Shown in pieces: positions 1 through 7,010 of a stretch of 22,035 bases of DNA. The notes below the pieces were generated by a model, which worked only from the letters and a program-made list of their open reading frames with translations, was not told the origin of the DNA and made no database searches. Source of the DNA: DASVWH01 sp036389715 (lineage in GTDB: Bacteria > Acidobacteriota > Blastocatellia > Pyrinomonadales > Pyrinomonadaceae); contig DASVWH010000160.1 of assembly GCA_036389715.1 (NCBI GenBank), positions 1 to 22,035 on the forward strand, in the 5' to 3' direction. The translations under genes and the position numbers were made by a program. The first letter of the stretch is position 1, and the number at the start of each line of letters is the position of its first letter.

Positions 1-1
1 G

Positions 2-199
2 ACCGTCACGCGCGACCTGGCCGGGAAGCTCCTCTCGCGGTTGAGCCCGGAGGATCGCCTGGTGCTCGTCATGCTCGACGTGGAGGGCATGTCCGTGGCC
101 GAGATTGCAAAGTCAACGGGATGGTCTGGTTCCAAGGTTAAAGTGCGTGCTCACAGGGCGCGGGCGGGGCTGCGGCGCGTGCTGGAGAGATTCCTGTAA
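2..199 (+). CDS. RNA polymerase sigma factor, ECF type (C-terminal fragment)
   Basis: This is the last 65 codons of a gene that begins before the window, read in frame from base 2 to the TAA at 197-199. The visible part looks like sigma-70 region 4: a stretch LSPEDRLVLVMLDVEGMSVA leads into a helix-turn-helix (AEIAKSTGWSGSKVKVRAHR) and a basic C-terminal helix ending in LRRVLERFL. Region 4 contacts the -35 promoter element. The length and end point fit an extracytoplasmic-function sigma factor rather than a housekeeping one. Two small genes for membrane/periplasmic proteins follow on the same strand, which is the usual arrangement of an ECF sigma with its membrane regulator. The subfamily cannot be told from this fragment. 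Confidence 0.8.
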   Translation, partial: TVTRDLAGKLLSRLSPEDRLVLVMLDVEGMSVAEIAKSTGWSGSKVKVRAHRARAGLRRVLERFL

Positions 200-272
200 C
201 CGTGCGCGGCAGGCGCGCGTTTTCATTAGTGAAGATGTCAGTCAGGCTGATGTCGGAGGCAGAACGAAAGTA

Positions 273-704
273 ATGACCGGCAAAAAGAGAAAGCTCGAAT
301 CGGTTAAGTGGCTCGATCAGGTGGGGCGCGAGGTCGTCCGTGCCTCCGTGATGAACGACACGGAGGCGGCAGCGGCGGCCTCGTCCCCATTTCTTTACGC
401 ACGCCTGCGCTCGCGCATAGAGGCCGAGCGGGAGCGCCGTGAAACGGGAGAAAGCTGGCTCGCGCTGCTCGGCGTCGTCTGGCGTTCGGCCCCGGCCATG
501 GCCCTGGTCGCCGTCTTCGCCTTCGTCCTCTTCTGGTCCGCAAGTATCGGGACGCGCCCGCCCGCGGGTTTTAGCGATGAGGCGCTGCTTGGCGAGCGCG
601 ACACGGGTATCGAGCGCGTCGTCTTCGCCGGAACCAACGCTCCCTCCAGCGACGAGGTATTGGCGACAATTCTCAATGGTGACGAGCGGGAGGCCGCGAA
701 ATGA
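273..704 (+). CDS. Single-pass membrane protein, possible anti-sigma factor
   Basis: Predicted protein of 143 residues. The N-terminal ~65 residues are charged and helical (SPFLYARLRSRIEAERERRE) and would be cytoplasmic. One hydrophobic helix follows (SAPAMALVAVFAFVLFWSAS), then about 55 residues on the other side. Position directly after an ECF-type sigma gene and the one-helix topology suggest a membrane anti-sigma factor, but I see no HxxxCxxC zinc anti-sigma motif, so this is inference from context. The ATG at 273 is chosen because GGAGG lies at 255-259 and the open frame upstream is compositionally poor. A 12-codon reading frame at 236-273 ends in TAATG overlapping this start, which may couple translation. 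The stop overlaps the next start (ATGA). Confidence 0.6.
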   Translation: MTGKKRKLESVKWLDQVGREVVRASVMNDTEAAAAASSPFLYARLRSRIEAERERRETGESWLALLGVVWRSAPAMALVAVFAFVLFWSASIGTRPPAGFSDEALLGERDTGIERVVFAGTNAPSSDEVLATILNGDEREAAK

Positions 705-1099
705 TGGAGCGCGGGAAGACTCGCCTGAAAATCTGGTTCGTCGTCGTGGGCGTCTTCGCCCTCGGCTGCCTGACCGGCGCATTTCTTGACAGCGCCTATC
801 GTTTGCAGGCCAGCGACGGGCGTCAGGAAATGCGCGGTCGGCGCGGTAAGGAAGACCTCTTCGAGAGCATGAAGCGCGACTTTAACCTGAGCGAACAGCA
901 GGCCACGCAGATTCGCGCCATCCTTGAGCAAACCCGCAACGAATATCGCGCGCTGCGCGCCGAAGTGCGGCCGCGCTACGATCAGTTGCGCCAGGACTCG
1001 CGCGCACGCATCCGCGCCCTCCTGACGCCCGAACAGCAGAAACTCTTCGACGCCAAGGCCGCCGAGCGCGACGCCAGGCGCGACGACGATGAAAAGTAA
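701..1099 (+). CDS. Spy/CpxP-like periplasmic protein (heavy-metal-sensor-like)
   Basis: Protein of 132 residues with an N-terminal membrane helix or uncleaved signal (IWFVVVGVFALGCLTGAFL) and a helical, highly charged remainder. The segments FNLSEQQATQIRAILEQTRN and LLTPEQQKLFDAKAAERD are the paired 'LT/LS-x-x-Q' helices typical of the Spy/CpxP/CnrX-like periplasmic family, which act as chaperones or stress and metal sensors. The start overlaps the preceding stop (ATGA at 701-704), so the two genes are probably translationally coupled and belong to the sigma-factor operon. A plausible role is as the periplasmic sensing partner of the sigma/membrane-protein pair; that role is inferred. A second in-frame ATG follows immediately (704) and could equally be used. 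Confidence 0.7.
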   Translation: MMERGKTRLKIWFVVVGVFALGCLTGAFLDSAYRLQASDGRQEMRGRRGKEDLFESMKRDFNLSEQQATQIRAILEQTRNEYRALRAEVRPRYDQLRQDSRARIRALLTPEQQKLFDAKAAERDARRDDDEK

Positions 1100-1141
1100 G
1101 AGGCCGCAGCAGCAGCCGACAACTAAGCATTGGAACTGGAC

Positions 1142-1183
1142 AAGGGGCGAGGGAATCTCAACACTGAGACTCCTTCGCCCCTT
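1142..1183. terminator. Hairpin between convergent genes
   Basis: Arms 1142-1160 and 1165-1183 are 19-base inverted repeats with one G-U pair and one mismatch around a 4-base loop. It lies between the end of the Spy-like gene (+) and the end of the pirin gene (-), so it could stop transcription from both sides. There is no long T tract, so it is not a textbook intrinsic terminator. Confidence 0.6.
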
Positions 1184-1281
1184 AGTCTAACGCCAATCGC
1201 AGTACACGCTTTTCGCTCGACTCGAACGCGCCGCGAGGGATAGCCGCCCCGATTGTGCCGCTGCTCTTTACCGGCCGCGAT

Positions 1282-2175
1282 TCAGAACCTGATCGCGCCC
1301 ATCCGTCCGTTCCTGTAATCATCCATCGCTTGGTGAATCTCCGCGCGCGTGTTCATGACGAACGGCCCGTAACGCGCAACCGGCTCGTTGAGCGGCAGAC
1401 CCGCGATGAGCAGCACGCCTAGCTCTGCCTGCGCCGTCTCCGAAGAGGCCAGCGAAACAGTATCGCCGTCCTGCGCAAAGAGCACCATCTGCCCGCGCCC
1501 TGCGCTCTCGCCGCCTGCCCCGAACTGCCCCTCGCCCGCGACCACATAGGCGAAGGTGTTGTACTCGGGCGGCACGGGCTGCAAGAGGCGACCGCCCGGC
1601 TTGAGCTTGCAGTGCAGGTAGATGATGGGAGTCCGCGTCTCGATGACGGCCCGAGCGCCGAGCGATTCGCCCGCGATGACCCTGACCTGGACCAGCCCGT
1701 CTTCCGAGCGAGCGCCGGGAATCCTCTCCGCCGGAATCTCCTGATAGCGCGGCTTCATCATCTTGTCGCGGCGCGGGAGATTGACCCAGAGCTGAAAGCC
1801 GTGCAGCCGCCCGCCCCTGCGCATCAGCTCGCTCTCGGGCAGCTCGGAATGAATAACGCCCGCGCCCGCCGTCATCCATTGCACATCGCCCGGGCCAATC
1901 CTGCCCGTGCGTCCTTCCGAATCCTTGTGCTCCATCGAGCCGTCGAGCATATATGTGACCGTCTCAAAGCCCCTGTGCGGATGGTCTGGCGCGCCCCTGG
2001 CCTCTCCGGGCGCAAGGTCTTTTGGGCCCATCTCGTCGAGCAGCAGAAAGGGGTCGAACTCCGAAAGCTCGTGCGTCGGGAACGGCCTGTGGACCAGAAA
2101 GCCCTCGCCCTCCAAAGTCTCGACGCTGTTGACAAGCCTCGCAACGGATCGCAACTTCTGTGTACTGTCTGCCAT
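1282..2175 (-). CDS. Pirin family protein
   Basis: Protein of 297 residues, the usual length of pirins (bicupin metal proteins; several act as quercetin 2,3-dioxygenases, others as cofactors or redox sensors). The N-terminal cupin carries the metal ligands: H65 and H67 in PDHPHRGFETVTYMLDG, then H109 and E111 in AGAGVIHSELPE. The pirin C-terminal cupin follows from about residue 180. The ATG at 2175 is preceded by GGGAGGAG at ideal spacing; a longer open frame to 2325 exists but its extra 50 residues do not resemble pirin. The gene lies downstream of a rhodanese and a MarR regulator on the same strand, which suggests a role in an electrophile, quinone or redox stress response. The substrate is unknown. 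Confidence 0.9.
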   Translation of the reverse strand: MADSTQKLRSVARLVNSVETLEGEGFLVHRPFPTHELSEFDPFLLLDEMGPKDLAPGEARGAPDHPHRGFETVTYMLDGSMEHKDSEGRTGRIGPGDVQWMTAGAGVIHSELPESELMRRGGRLHGFQLWVNLPRRDKMMKPRYQEIPAERIPGARSEDGLVQVRVIAGESLGARAVIETRTPIIYLHCKLKPGGRLLQPVPPEYNTFAYVVAGEGQFGAGGESAGRGQMVLFAQDGDTVSLASSETAQAELGVLLIAGLPLNEPVARYGPFVMNTRAEIHQAMDDYRNGRMGAIRF

Positions 2176-2271
2176 TAGCTCCTCCCGGTCCCTCTTGCCT
2201 TCAAATTTGCCGTCAAACATTTTCCGGTTTGCCCATCCAGGCTCTCGGATTCCCAGCACCTGTATCGCCGG

Positions 2272-2314
2272 GCGGCGGCTCACACACCTCACAGTCGGAG
2301 GTATGAGCCGCCGC
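2272..2314. other. Inverted repeat between rhodanese and pirin genes
   Basis: Arms GCGGCGGCTCA (2272-2282) and TGAGCCGCCGC (2304-2314) are a perfect 11-bp inverted repeat; inside it ACCTC (2286-2290) pairs with GAGGT (2298-2302). It sits about 70 bases after the rhodanese stop and 100 bases before the pirin start in the 207-base gap between them. It may be a weak terminator or an attenuator or processing site that lowers pirin expression. No T tract follows. Confidence 0.45.
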
Positions 2315-2382
2315 GCCGTTGCCAAAAGCCCCGCGGAAAACAGTCCCCGCGCGATACCCGGTCTTAAGCTCTCGCGGACTGC

Positions 2383-2736
2383 TTACGCCGTCGCAGCCTG
2401 CCCGACCCGCTCGATCTCATGCCCGGCGCCCTGCCATTCTTCGAGCCCGCCTTCGTAAGCCTTGACGTTGGTGTAACCCAGCTCGACGAGCTTCTGTGCG
2501 GCCAGCATGCTCTGCGGGCATTTCGGCCCGGCGCAATAGGTCACTATCTCGGCATCCTTGGCGAGCTTCGACTGCGCCACTTCACGCCCTATCCGGTCGA
2601 GCGGGACACGATGCGAGCCCGGAATCATCTCGCCGTGGAAATACTCATCCGTCAGGACATTCCAGAAGTGAAAGTCCCCGCCTTGATTAAGCTGCCGCTG
2701 CAATTCCTCGGTCGTGATTGTCTGTACTTCAGCCAT
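2383..2736 (-). CDS. Single-domain rhodanese-like sulfurtransferase
   Basis: Protein of 117 residues forming one rhodanese domain. The active-site loop is VTYCAGPKCPQS, with Cys68 as the likely persulfide-forming nucleophile and a second Cys73 in the loop, so a disulfide or polysulfide state is possible. The domain start (TITTEELQRQL) and end (VKAYEGGLEEWQGAGHEI) match single-domain rhodaneses of normal length. There is no signal peptide, so it is cytoplasmic. The ATG at 2736 follows a strong AAGGAG. It lies between marR and pirin on the same strand with its own promoter-like sequence and a copy of the operator found upstream of marR, so it is probably under MarR control. The sulfur acceptor is unknown. 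Confidence 0.9.
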   Translation of the reverse strand: MAEVQTITTEELQRQLNQGGDFHFWNVLTDEYFHGEMIPGSHRVPLDRIGREVAQSKLAKDAEIVTYCAGPKCPQSMLAAQKLVELGYTNVKAYEGGLEEWQGAGHEIERVGQAATA

Positions 2737-2763
2737 ATCCTTTTCTCCTTTTTGTGTTGTGCC

Positions 2764-2792
2764 GTTATTTGTTGCGACACATATTAGGTCAA
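2764..2792 (-). promoter_or_regulatory. Candidate promoter of the rhodanese gene with MarR-type operator
   Basis: Read on the minus strand, TTGACC (2792-2787), 17 bases, then AATAAC (2769-2764) resembles a sigma-70 promoter. Between the two boxes, 2768-2781 matches 12 of 14 bases of the perfect palindrome upstream of marR, and the next four bases (TATT) also match. A further half-site TGTGTTG is at 2753-2759. Repression by the neighbouring MarR protein is inferred. Confidence 0.55.
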
Positions 2793-2799
2793 AAAAAAC

Positions 2800-3279
2800 T
2801 CAGCCCTGGTCTTCATCCTCCGCGTAGATACCCTCGCAGATGCGCGTCAATTCACGGCTGTCGCGCCGCGAGATGCGCTCCCTGTAGTAGCCGTTGACCT
2901 CTTCGAGCGCCCCGTCCATCTCCGCCAACAACGCCAGCCCTTTCTTCGTGATGCGCGTCAGACTCAAGCGCCGGTCCTCTTCCGACCGCTCCCTCTCGAC
3001 CAGCCCCTGGGCCTCTAATCTATCTACCAGGCGCGTCACATCCGGCGCTTTTTCGAGCATTCGCGCGGCAATCTCGCAGCGCGGGTGGCCTTCCGGGTGT
3101 GCCCCGCGCAGGATTCGCAGCACATTATACTGGCCGTGCGTGAGCCCAAACCGCGAGCAGACGCGGTCCAGACGACTGCGAAAGTGGTCTGCCGTGACCA
3201 TCAGATTGAGCATGGCTTCCTCGACGGGGCTCGAAAAATCGGCCGTCTGCTTGATCCTTCTTTTGAGGGCATCTCCCAT
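2800..3279 (-). CDS. MarR family transcriptional regulator
   Basis: Protein of 159 residues, typical for MarR. It shows N- and C-terminal helices for dimerisation around a winged helix-turn-helix: FGLTHGQYNVLRILRGA, then the recognition region (AARMLEKAPDVTRLVDRLEA) and the wing with the family D-x-R signature (SEEDRRLSLTRITKKG). MarR proteins bind palindromic operators as dimers and let go on binding a ligand or on cysteine oxidation; Cys41 and Cys68 are present, but whether they sense redox state is not known. It probably represses its own gene and the downstream rhodanese (and perhaps pirin), since both upstream regions carry the same palindrome. The ATG start at 3279 sits just after the promoter-like boxes; no strong ribosome-binding site is visible. 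Confidence 0.92.
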   Translation of the reverse strand: MGDALKRRIKQTADFSSPVEEAMLNLMVTADHFRSRLDRVCSRFGLTHGQYNVLRILRGAHPEGHPRCEIAARMLEKAPDVTRLVDRLEAQGLVERERSEEDRRLSLTRITKKGLALLAEMDGALEEVNGYYRERISRRDSRELTRICEGIYAEDEDQG

Positions 3280-3287
3280 AGCCAGAC

Positions 3288-3320
3288 TTTATACCACAAG
3301 AATCTTTGTGTTGCAACACA
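3288..3320 (-). promoter_or_regulatory. marR promoter with perfect palindromic operator
   Basis: TGTGTTGCAACACA at 3307-3320 is a perfect 14-bp palindrome. Read on the minus strand its centre TTGCAA (3316-3311) lies exactly 17 bases from TATAAA (3293-3288), a good -35/-10 pair. A dimeric MarR bound here would cover the -35 box. The -10 box is only a few bases from the ATG at 3279, so the mRNA would be leaderless or nearly so, or the real start lies slightly downstream. Confidence 0.65.
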
Positions 3321-3379
3321 TATTTTTCGTCCGGTTTTCTTTGGGCCGGGAGGCGCGTGAGCGATTGCAGCGCGGGGCT

Positions 3380-4186
3380 TCAGCTTTTCTGCATGACGAA
3401 GCGGAGATACTGCCACTCGCCGCTCTCGAACAGCTTGTAAACCGGGCTTCCCTTGGTGCCCGCAAATTTCAGAAAGCGTTCGCGCAGGAGCTTCGGAATG
3501 GTGGTTCTGATTAGAGCGGTCTTCCGCTCGCTGTCCAGGTCCAGAGCACGCACTACGTTAGAGCCGATCTGCTCTTCTTCCAGAATCCTGAGGCCCGCCG
3601 CGCCCAACTGCTCGCGCAGCAGGGCCACTTCCTCGCGCGGGCGCAGGTCCGCGAAGAGAAAGTGTCCGGCCGGGCGCATGACCCTCACGACTTCACGAAG
3701 AAAATCGGGAACTGAATTGTAGCAATGCGACGACTCGACATTGATGACGGCGTCGAAGGAGTCCGCCGGGAAAGGCAATTTTTCCGCGCTCGCCTGTTGA
3801 AAGCTGAGTCCTGCGTGCCGGTAGTGGCGATTGCAGAAGGCGACGGCCTTGCTCGACAGGTCAACGCCGGTCATCGAGCCGGGTCCGAGGTATCTCATGA
3901 TAAAGGAGGAGCCGCCGCCGCGCCCCGAACCGATCTCAAGCAGGTCCTTGCCGCGCAGGTCAACGCCGCCCGCCACCCTTTGATAAAGCTGGATGCAATA
4001 ACGATTGGCCCTGTCTTCGGGAAGCAGCTCCAGCTCCGTGTGATGTGAATTAAGGTCGGCGTACCCGTAATTCATGAAGGTCATATTGGCTTCTTTGTCC
4101 AGGGCGCTGAGGCATTGATACCACCCCCAGACGACGCTCTTCTTGATGGGTGAGAAGCTGAAGATCGGATTGAAGACTTTTGCCAC
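3380..4186 (-). CDS. Class I SAM-dependent methyltransferase
   Basis: Protein of 268 residues with a Rossmann-type methyltransferase core. Motif I is LLEIGSGRGGGSSFI (about residues 82-96), followed by the acidic ribose ligand in MTGVDLSSKA (Asp109) and the later motif PFPADSFDAVINVESSHCY. The N-terminal ~75 residues and the GGGSS loop recall the mycobacterial phthiotriolone/phenolphthiotriolone methyltransferase group and sterol or lipid C- and O-methyltransferases, so a lipid or quinone-like substrate is possible but unproven. Translation starts at a GTG (4186) preceded by GGAGAGG at good spacing. It lies upstream of marR on the same strand, with a 100-base gap holding the marR promoter, so it is probably a separate unit. 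Confidence 0.8.
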   Translation of the reverse strand: MAKVFNPIFSFSPIKKSVVWGWYQCLSALDKEANMTFMNYGYADLNSHHTELELLPEDRANRYCIQLYQRVAGGVDLRGKDLLEIGSGRGGGSSFIMRYLGPGSMTGVDLSSKAVAFCNRHYRHAGLSFQQASAEKLPFPADSFDAVINVESSHCYNSVPDFLREVVRVMRPAGHFLFADLRPREEVALLREQLGAAGLRILEEEQIGSNVVRALDLDSERKTALIRTTIPKLLRERFLKFAGTKGSPVYKLFESGEWQYLRFVMQKS

Positions 4187-4366
4187 GTAGCACCTCTCCG
4201 GCGATGAGGAATCAACGAACGGATGTCGGGAATCTTTGATCGCTGCTCTCTGATGTAAGGCGATGCCCGATCACTTCAAAAGTATAACGGGGAGCCGCCG
4301 CCCCTTCGAGTGCAATCGCATGATTTTACTGTTATCTGAAATTTGCGCGCGGCCGGGCAGGCCGTC

Positions 4367-4977
4367 TTACTGTTTACGCCCGGCGACAAACTGCGCGGCC
4401 ACTTCCGCGACGCGTCTGCCCTGAAAGCGCGCCGCCGAGAGGGCCACTTCGTCGGGTTTAAGCTCGCCGTTATTACTGGTGAACGAGACGCCGTATGGAT
4501 TGCCGGACTGGAACTGTATGGGGTCAGCATAGCCCGGAGAGACGATCAGCGCGCCCCAGTGATAGAAGGTATTGTTCATGGCGGTGATGGTCGTCTCGTG
4601 GCCTCCGTGCAGGGTGGCGGCGCTGGTGAAGGAGGAGATGATTTTGTTGACCAGTTGGCCTGTGGCCCAGAGCGGCCCGGTGGTGTCGAGAAACTGCTTG
4701 AGTTGTGCCGTCGGCAGCCCGTAGCGCGTCGGCGTCCCGAAGATGATGGCGTCGCCCAGGTTAAATCTTCGAGCGTCGCTTCCTGGACCTGCTGGGCTTC
4801 CTGTCTATGTGCGGCCCATCCCTTGTTGGAGGCAATCGCTTCTTCGGGGGCCAGCTCACGTACTTTGCGAAAGCGCACTTCGGCCCCCGCTTCGGCAGCC
4901 CCTTCTTCTATTCCCCTGGCCAGACGATATGTAGTGCCGGTGGCGCTGTAGTAAATTATCGCGAGCTTGACTGCCAT
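4367..4977 (-). pseudogene. wrbA: NAD(P)H:quinone oxidoreductase, WrbA type (frameshifted)
   Basis: The start (MAVKLAIIYYSATGTTYRLA, ATG at 4977 with GGGAGGGA upstream) is the FMN-binding flavodoxin loop of WrbA. The frame breaks near 4753: the reading ...LEDLTWATPSSS should continue as WADAIIFGTPTRYG, which is found in the neighbouring frame. The rest (FLDTTG, then MNNTFYHWGALIVSPGYADP, then the conserved NPYGVSFTSNNGE) follows intact to the TAA at 4367-4369. Restoring one base (GCGAC to GCGGAC) gives about 203 residues, the normal WrbA length. WrbA reduces quinones by two electrons and protects against redox cycling. With the rest of the gene so well conserved, this is either a very recent mutation or a single-base sequencing error. 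Confidence 0.85.
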
Positions 4978-5056
4978 GATTCCCTCCCTGGTATTCGATC
5001 AGCCCGACTCAAGACCCGAGTAAGCGCCGGGTTAATCTTCAAACAAATAATTAGTC

Positions 5057-5085
5057 TTACATCGGACGCGTGATAAGGTTATAAC
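5057..5085 (+). promoter_or_regulatory. Weak candidate promoter upstream of truA
   Basis: TTACAT (5057-5062), 17 bases, then TATAAC (5080-5085). The -10 box is good but the -35 is poor. It lies about 110 bases before the truA start in the 221-base gap between the divergent wrbA and truA genes, an AT-richer stretch than its surroundings. Confidence 0.25.
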
Positions 5086-5198
5086 TCTGCGAGGGACCAA
5101 GAATCAATCGAAGACTGAAAGGCGGGTCGAAGGCCGACGCAGGAGAGACGAGGGGATGTGCGCGGGTAGCCTTGCAGCCGTCGCCTGAAGAGTGGAAG

Positions 5199-5984
5199 AT
5201 GCAGACCTGGAAGCTGGAGATAGAGTATGACGGGACGCGCTACAGCGGGTGGCAAAAGCAGCCGCACGCTCGAACCGTCCAGGGCGAGCTGCTCAAGGCT
5301 GCGGAAACCTTCCTCGACACCAGGGTGGAGATAGGGGGCTCGGGCCGCACGGACGCCGGCGTACACGCGCTCCGCCAGGTGGCGCACCTGAAGTCGAGGT
5401 CGCCCGCCAGGCATCTTTCGCCCGGCCGCCTGCTGAGCGGAATCAACGGTCTCCTGCCGCACGACATCAACCTCCTGGCCGCACAAGACGCGCCGAACGG
5501 TTTTCACGCCAGGCATGATGCGGTCGCGCGTCATTATCTCTATCAAATCTCGACGCGGCGGACGGCTTTCGGCAAGCCTTATGTCTGGTGGGTGAGAGAC
5601 CGGCTCAACGTGGCTTCGATGCAGAGGGCTTGTCAAATGCTCGTCGGGAGACACGACTTTCGCTCTTTCTGTGAGAGCCCTGAGACGCAAAGCTCTACGC
5701 TCGTGCAGCTCCAAAGGGCCGAGGTCGCTGCGGCGGGCGGCCTCATCCTGTTTCGCATCGGGGCGAGCCATTTTCTCTGGAAGATGGTGCGGCGCATCGC
5801 GGGCGCGCTGGTCGAGGCGGGCAGGGGCAACCTGCCGGTCGCGGGTTTCCAAAGGCTGCTCGAAAGCTACAGCAATGAGCCTGCGGCCTGGACGGCCCCG
5901 CCTTCGGGTCTCTTTCTGGAGCGCGTTCTTTATCCGGGTGAAGCCCTGCCGGAAGCCTCCGGTCCCGCCTTTCCGGTCCATTGA
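5199..5984 (+). CDS. truA: tRNA pseudouridine(38-40) synthase TruA
   Basis: Protein of 261 residues, the normal TruA size. It converts uridines 38-40 of the tRNA anticodon stem-loop to pseudouridine. The N-terminus LEIEYDGTRYSGWQKQP is the family hallmark, the catalytic aspartate is D52 in GSGRTDAGVHALRQ, and later blocks include ARHDAVARHYLYQI, GRHDFRSFCES and FLWKMVRRIAGALVEAGRG. The ATG at 5199 is chosen because the alignment with TruA starts here; an in-frame TTG at 5172 would add nine residues of no family character. It stands alone on the plus strand between wrbA and the zinc-ribbon protein gene. Confidence 0.95.
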   Translation: MQTWKLEIEYDGTRYSGWQKQPHARTVQGELLKAAETFLDTRVEIGGSGRTDAGVHALRQVAHLKSRSPARHLSPGRLLSGINGLLPHDINLLAAQDAPNGFHARHDAVARHYLYQISTRRTAFGKPYVWWVRDRLNVASMQRACQMLVGRHDFRSFCESPETQSSTLVQLQRAEVAAAGGLILFRIGASHFLWKMVRRIAGALVEAGRGNLPVAGFQRLLESYSNEPAAWTAPPSGLFLERVLYPGEALPEASGPAFPVH

Positions 5985-6190
5985 GGGGCGCGGGCTCCGA
6001 GGTCAACAGAAGAGGACGAAGCAAGCCCGTGCGGGGTCGGCAGCTATTGGCCGAAAGCGCCCGCAGAGCCTTGTCGCTCGGGCCCGGCCTGTGATAACTT
6101 GCGCGGCATAAGGGCTGTACTCGCTTCGGAAGTTATCCACATTCATCCCATAAAGACCGCTATTTTGTTGGTTCGGAGGATAAAACTTTT

Positions 6191-6568
6191 ATGGAAGCGA
6201 AGAGAACAGAGGTCGTCCGGCAGCAACGCCCGCTGGCAGACGGGGCTTACGGTTTTTCATTCAGCATCGCGCTCGGGCTCGTCCTCTTTATCGCCGGTCT
6301 GGTGATGAGCCTGGCGATGGATGAGGGAGGGAGCGGGCTCGTCGTCGGCATCCCACTAATCCTCGCGGGCGTGGCCGTGCCGCTCTTTATGATGCGCGGC
6401 AACTTCACACGCAGCGAAATCAACGCCCCGTGTCCGGGCTGCGGTGCGCAGATTAAGACCACGGACGCCACCCTCCAACTCGATTGCCCGGCCTGCGGCC
6501 AGACGGTTCAGGTCAGAGACCAGGGCCTCTACGCGGCGACAGCCCCGAAAGCGGAACAGGCAAAGTAG
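6191..6568 (+). CDS. Small membrane protein with C-terminal zinc ribbon
   Basis: Protein of 125 residues. After about 22 polar residues there are two membrane helices (FSFSIALGLVLFIAGLVMSL and SGLVVGIPLILAGVAVPLFM) joined by a short acidic loop (AMDEGG). The tail carries two CPxCG-type knuckles, CPGCG and CPACG, spaced 21 residues apart, which make a zinc ribbon. Two-helix proteins with a zinc ribbon are widespread and mostly uncharacterised; I do not recognise a specific family. The ATG at 6191 follows GGAGGA at a slightly long spacing. It converges on the respiratory cluster, separated by a strong hairpin, so a functional link is not implied. Confidence 0.7.
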   Translation: MEAKRTEVVRQQRPLADGAYGFSFSIALGLVLFIAGLVMSLAMDEGGSGLVVGIPLILAGVAVPLFMMRGNFTRSEINAPCPGCGAQIKTTDATLQLDCPACGQTVQVRDQGLYAATAPKAEQAK

Positions 6569-6608
6569 GCTGGCCCGGAGAAGGGCTGCCGGTGAGACGC
6601 AAAGATTA

Positions 6609-6670
6609 AGAGACGCCGAGATGCGGCGATAAAGGCTCGTCTTCCCTTATCGCCGCATCTCGGCGTCTCT
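6609..6670. terminator. Perfect 24-bp inverted repeat between convergent units
   Basis: Arms 6609-6632 and 6647-6670 are perfectly complementary over 24 bases with a 14-base loop. It lies between the end of the zinc-ribbon gene (+, 6568) and the end of coxD (-, 6688), so it probably terminates both. The arm contains the phrase GACGCCGAGATGCGGCG, which is repetitive in style and may belong to a dispersed intergenic repeat family. Confidence 0.75.
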
Positions 6671-6687
6671 CCTCTTGGCTTCGCCCG

Positions 6688-6996
6688 CTAATGGCCGAGC
6701 CTGATGCCGGTCGGTCCTGGCCTGCTCAGATAATCGCTCATCGTCAGGACAAACAGTATTCCCAGCCAGAAGAAGCCGGCCACGACGATCACCCACGTCA
6801 GCCGCGAGCTGTAGCGGACGTGCATGAAATAGAGGACGACGAGCGTGGCCTTGGCGACCGCAATAGTGAGCGCGACGATGGTGTTCAACTGCCCGCCGAG
6901 GTCTATCTCGGCCGCGACGACCGTCAGGATTGTCCCGACCATCAGCAGGCCGAAGATGACGAAGTAGACTGTTCTCGAAACGATATGCTCAGACAT
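6688..6996 (-). CDS. Cytochrome c oxidase subunit IV (CoxD/CtaF type)
   Basis: Protein of 102 residues with three membrane helices (TVYFVIFGLLMVGTILTVV, NTIVALTIAVAKATLVVLYF and WVIVVAGFFWLGILFVLTM). The signature AVAKATLVVLYFMHVRYSSRL is that of the bacterial subunit IV family (prokaryotic COX4), a small subunit that stabilises the oxidase core. It is the last gene of the respiratory cluster, 14 bases after coxC. The ATG at 6996 follows AAGGGG; a longer open frame to 7278 runs through coxC and is not real. Confidence 0.88.
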   Translation of the reverse strand: MSEHIVSRTVYFVIFGLLMVGTILTVVAAEIDLGGQLNTIVALTIAVAKATLVVLYFMHVRYSSRLTWVIVVAGFFWLGILFVLTMSDYLSRPGPTGIRLGH

Positions 6997-7010
6997 AATG
7001 GCAACCCCTT

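Noticed and set aside
80..272. Start of the putative anti-sigma protein at 105
   Set aside because: That frame would overlap the sigma factor by about 95 bases and add residues of poor composition; the ATG at 273 is better placed.
2176..2325. 50-residue N-terminal extension of pirin
   Set aside because: The start at 2175 has a strong ribosome-binding site and matches the family start; the extension crosses an inverted repeat.
4740..4765. Programmed ribosomal frameshift in wrbA
   Set aside because: No slippery heptamer or stimulatory structure seen, and WrbA is not known to use frameshifting; a mutation or read error is simpler.
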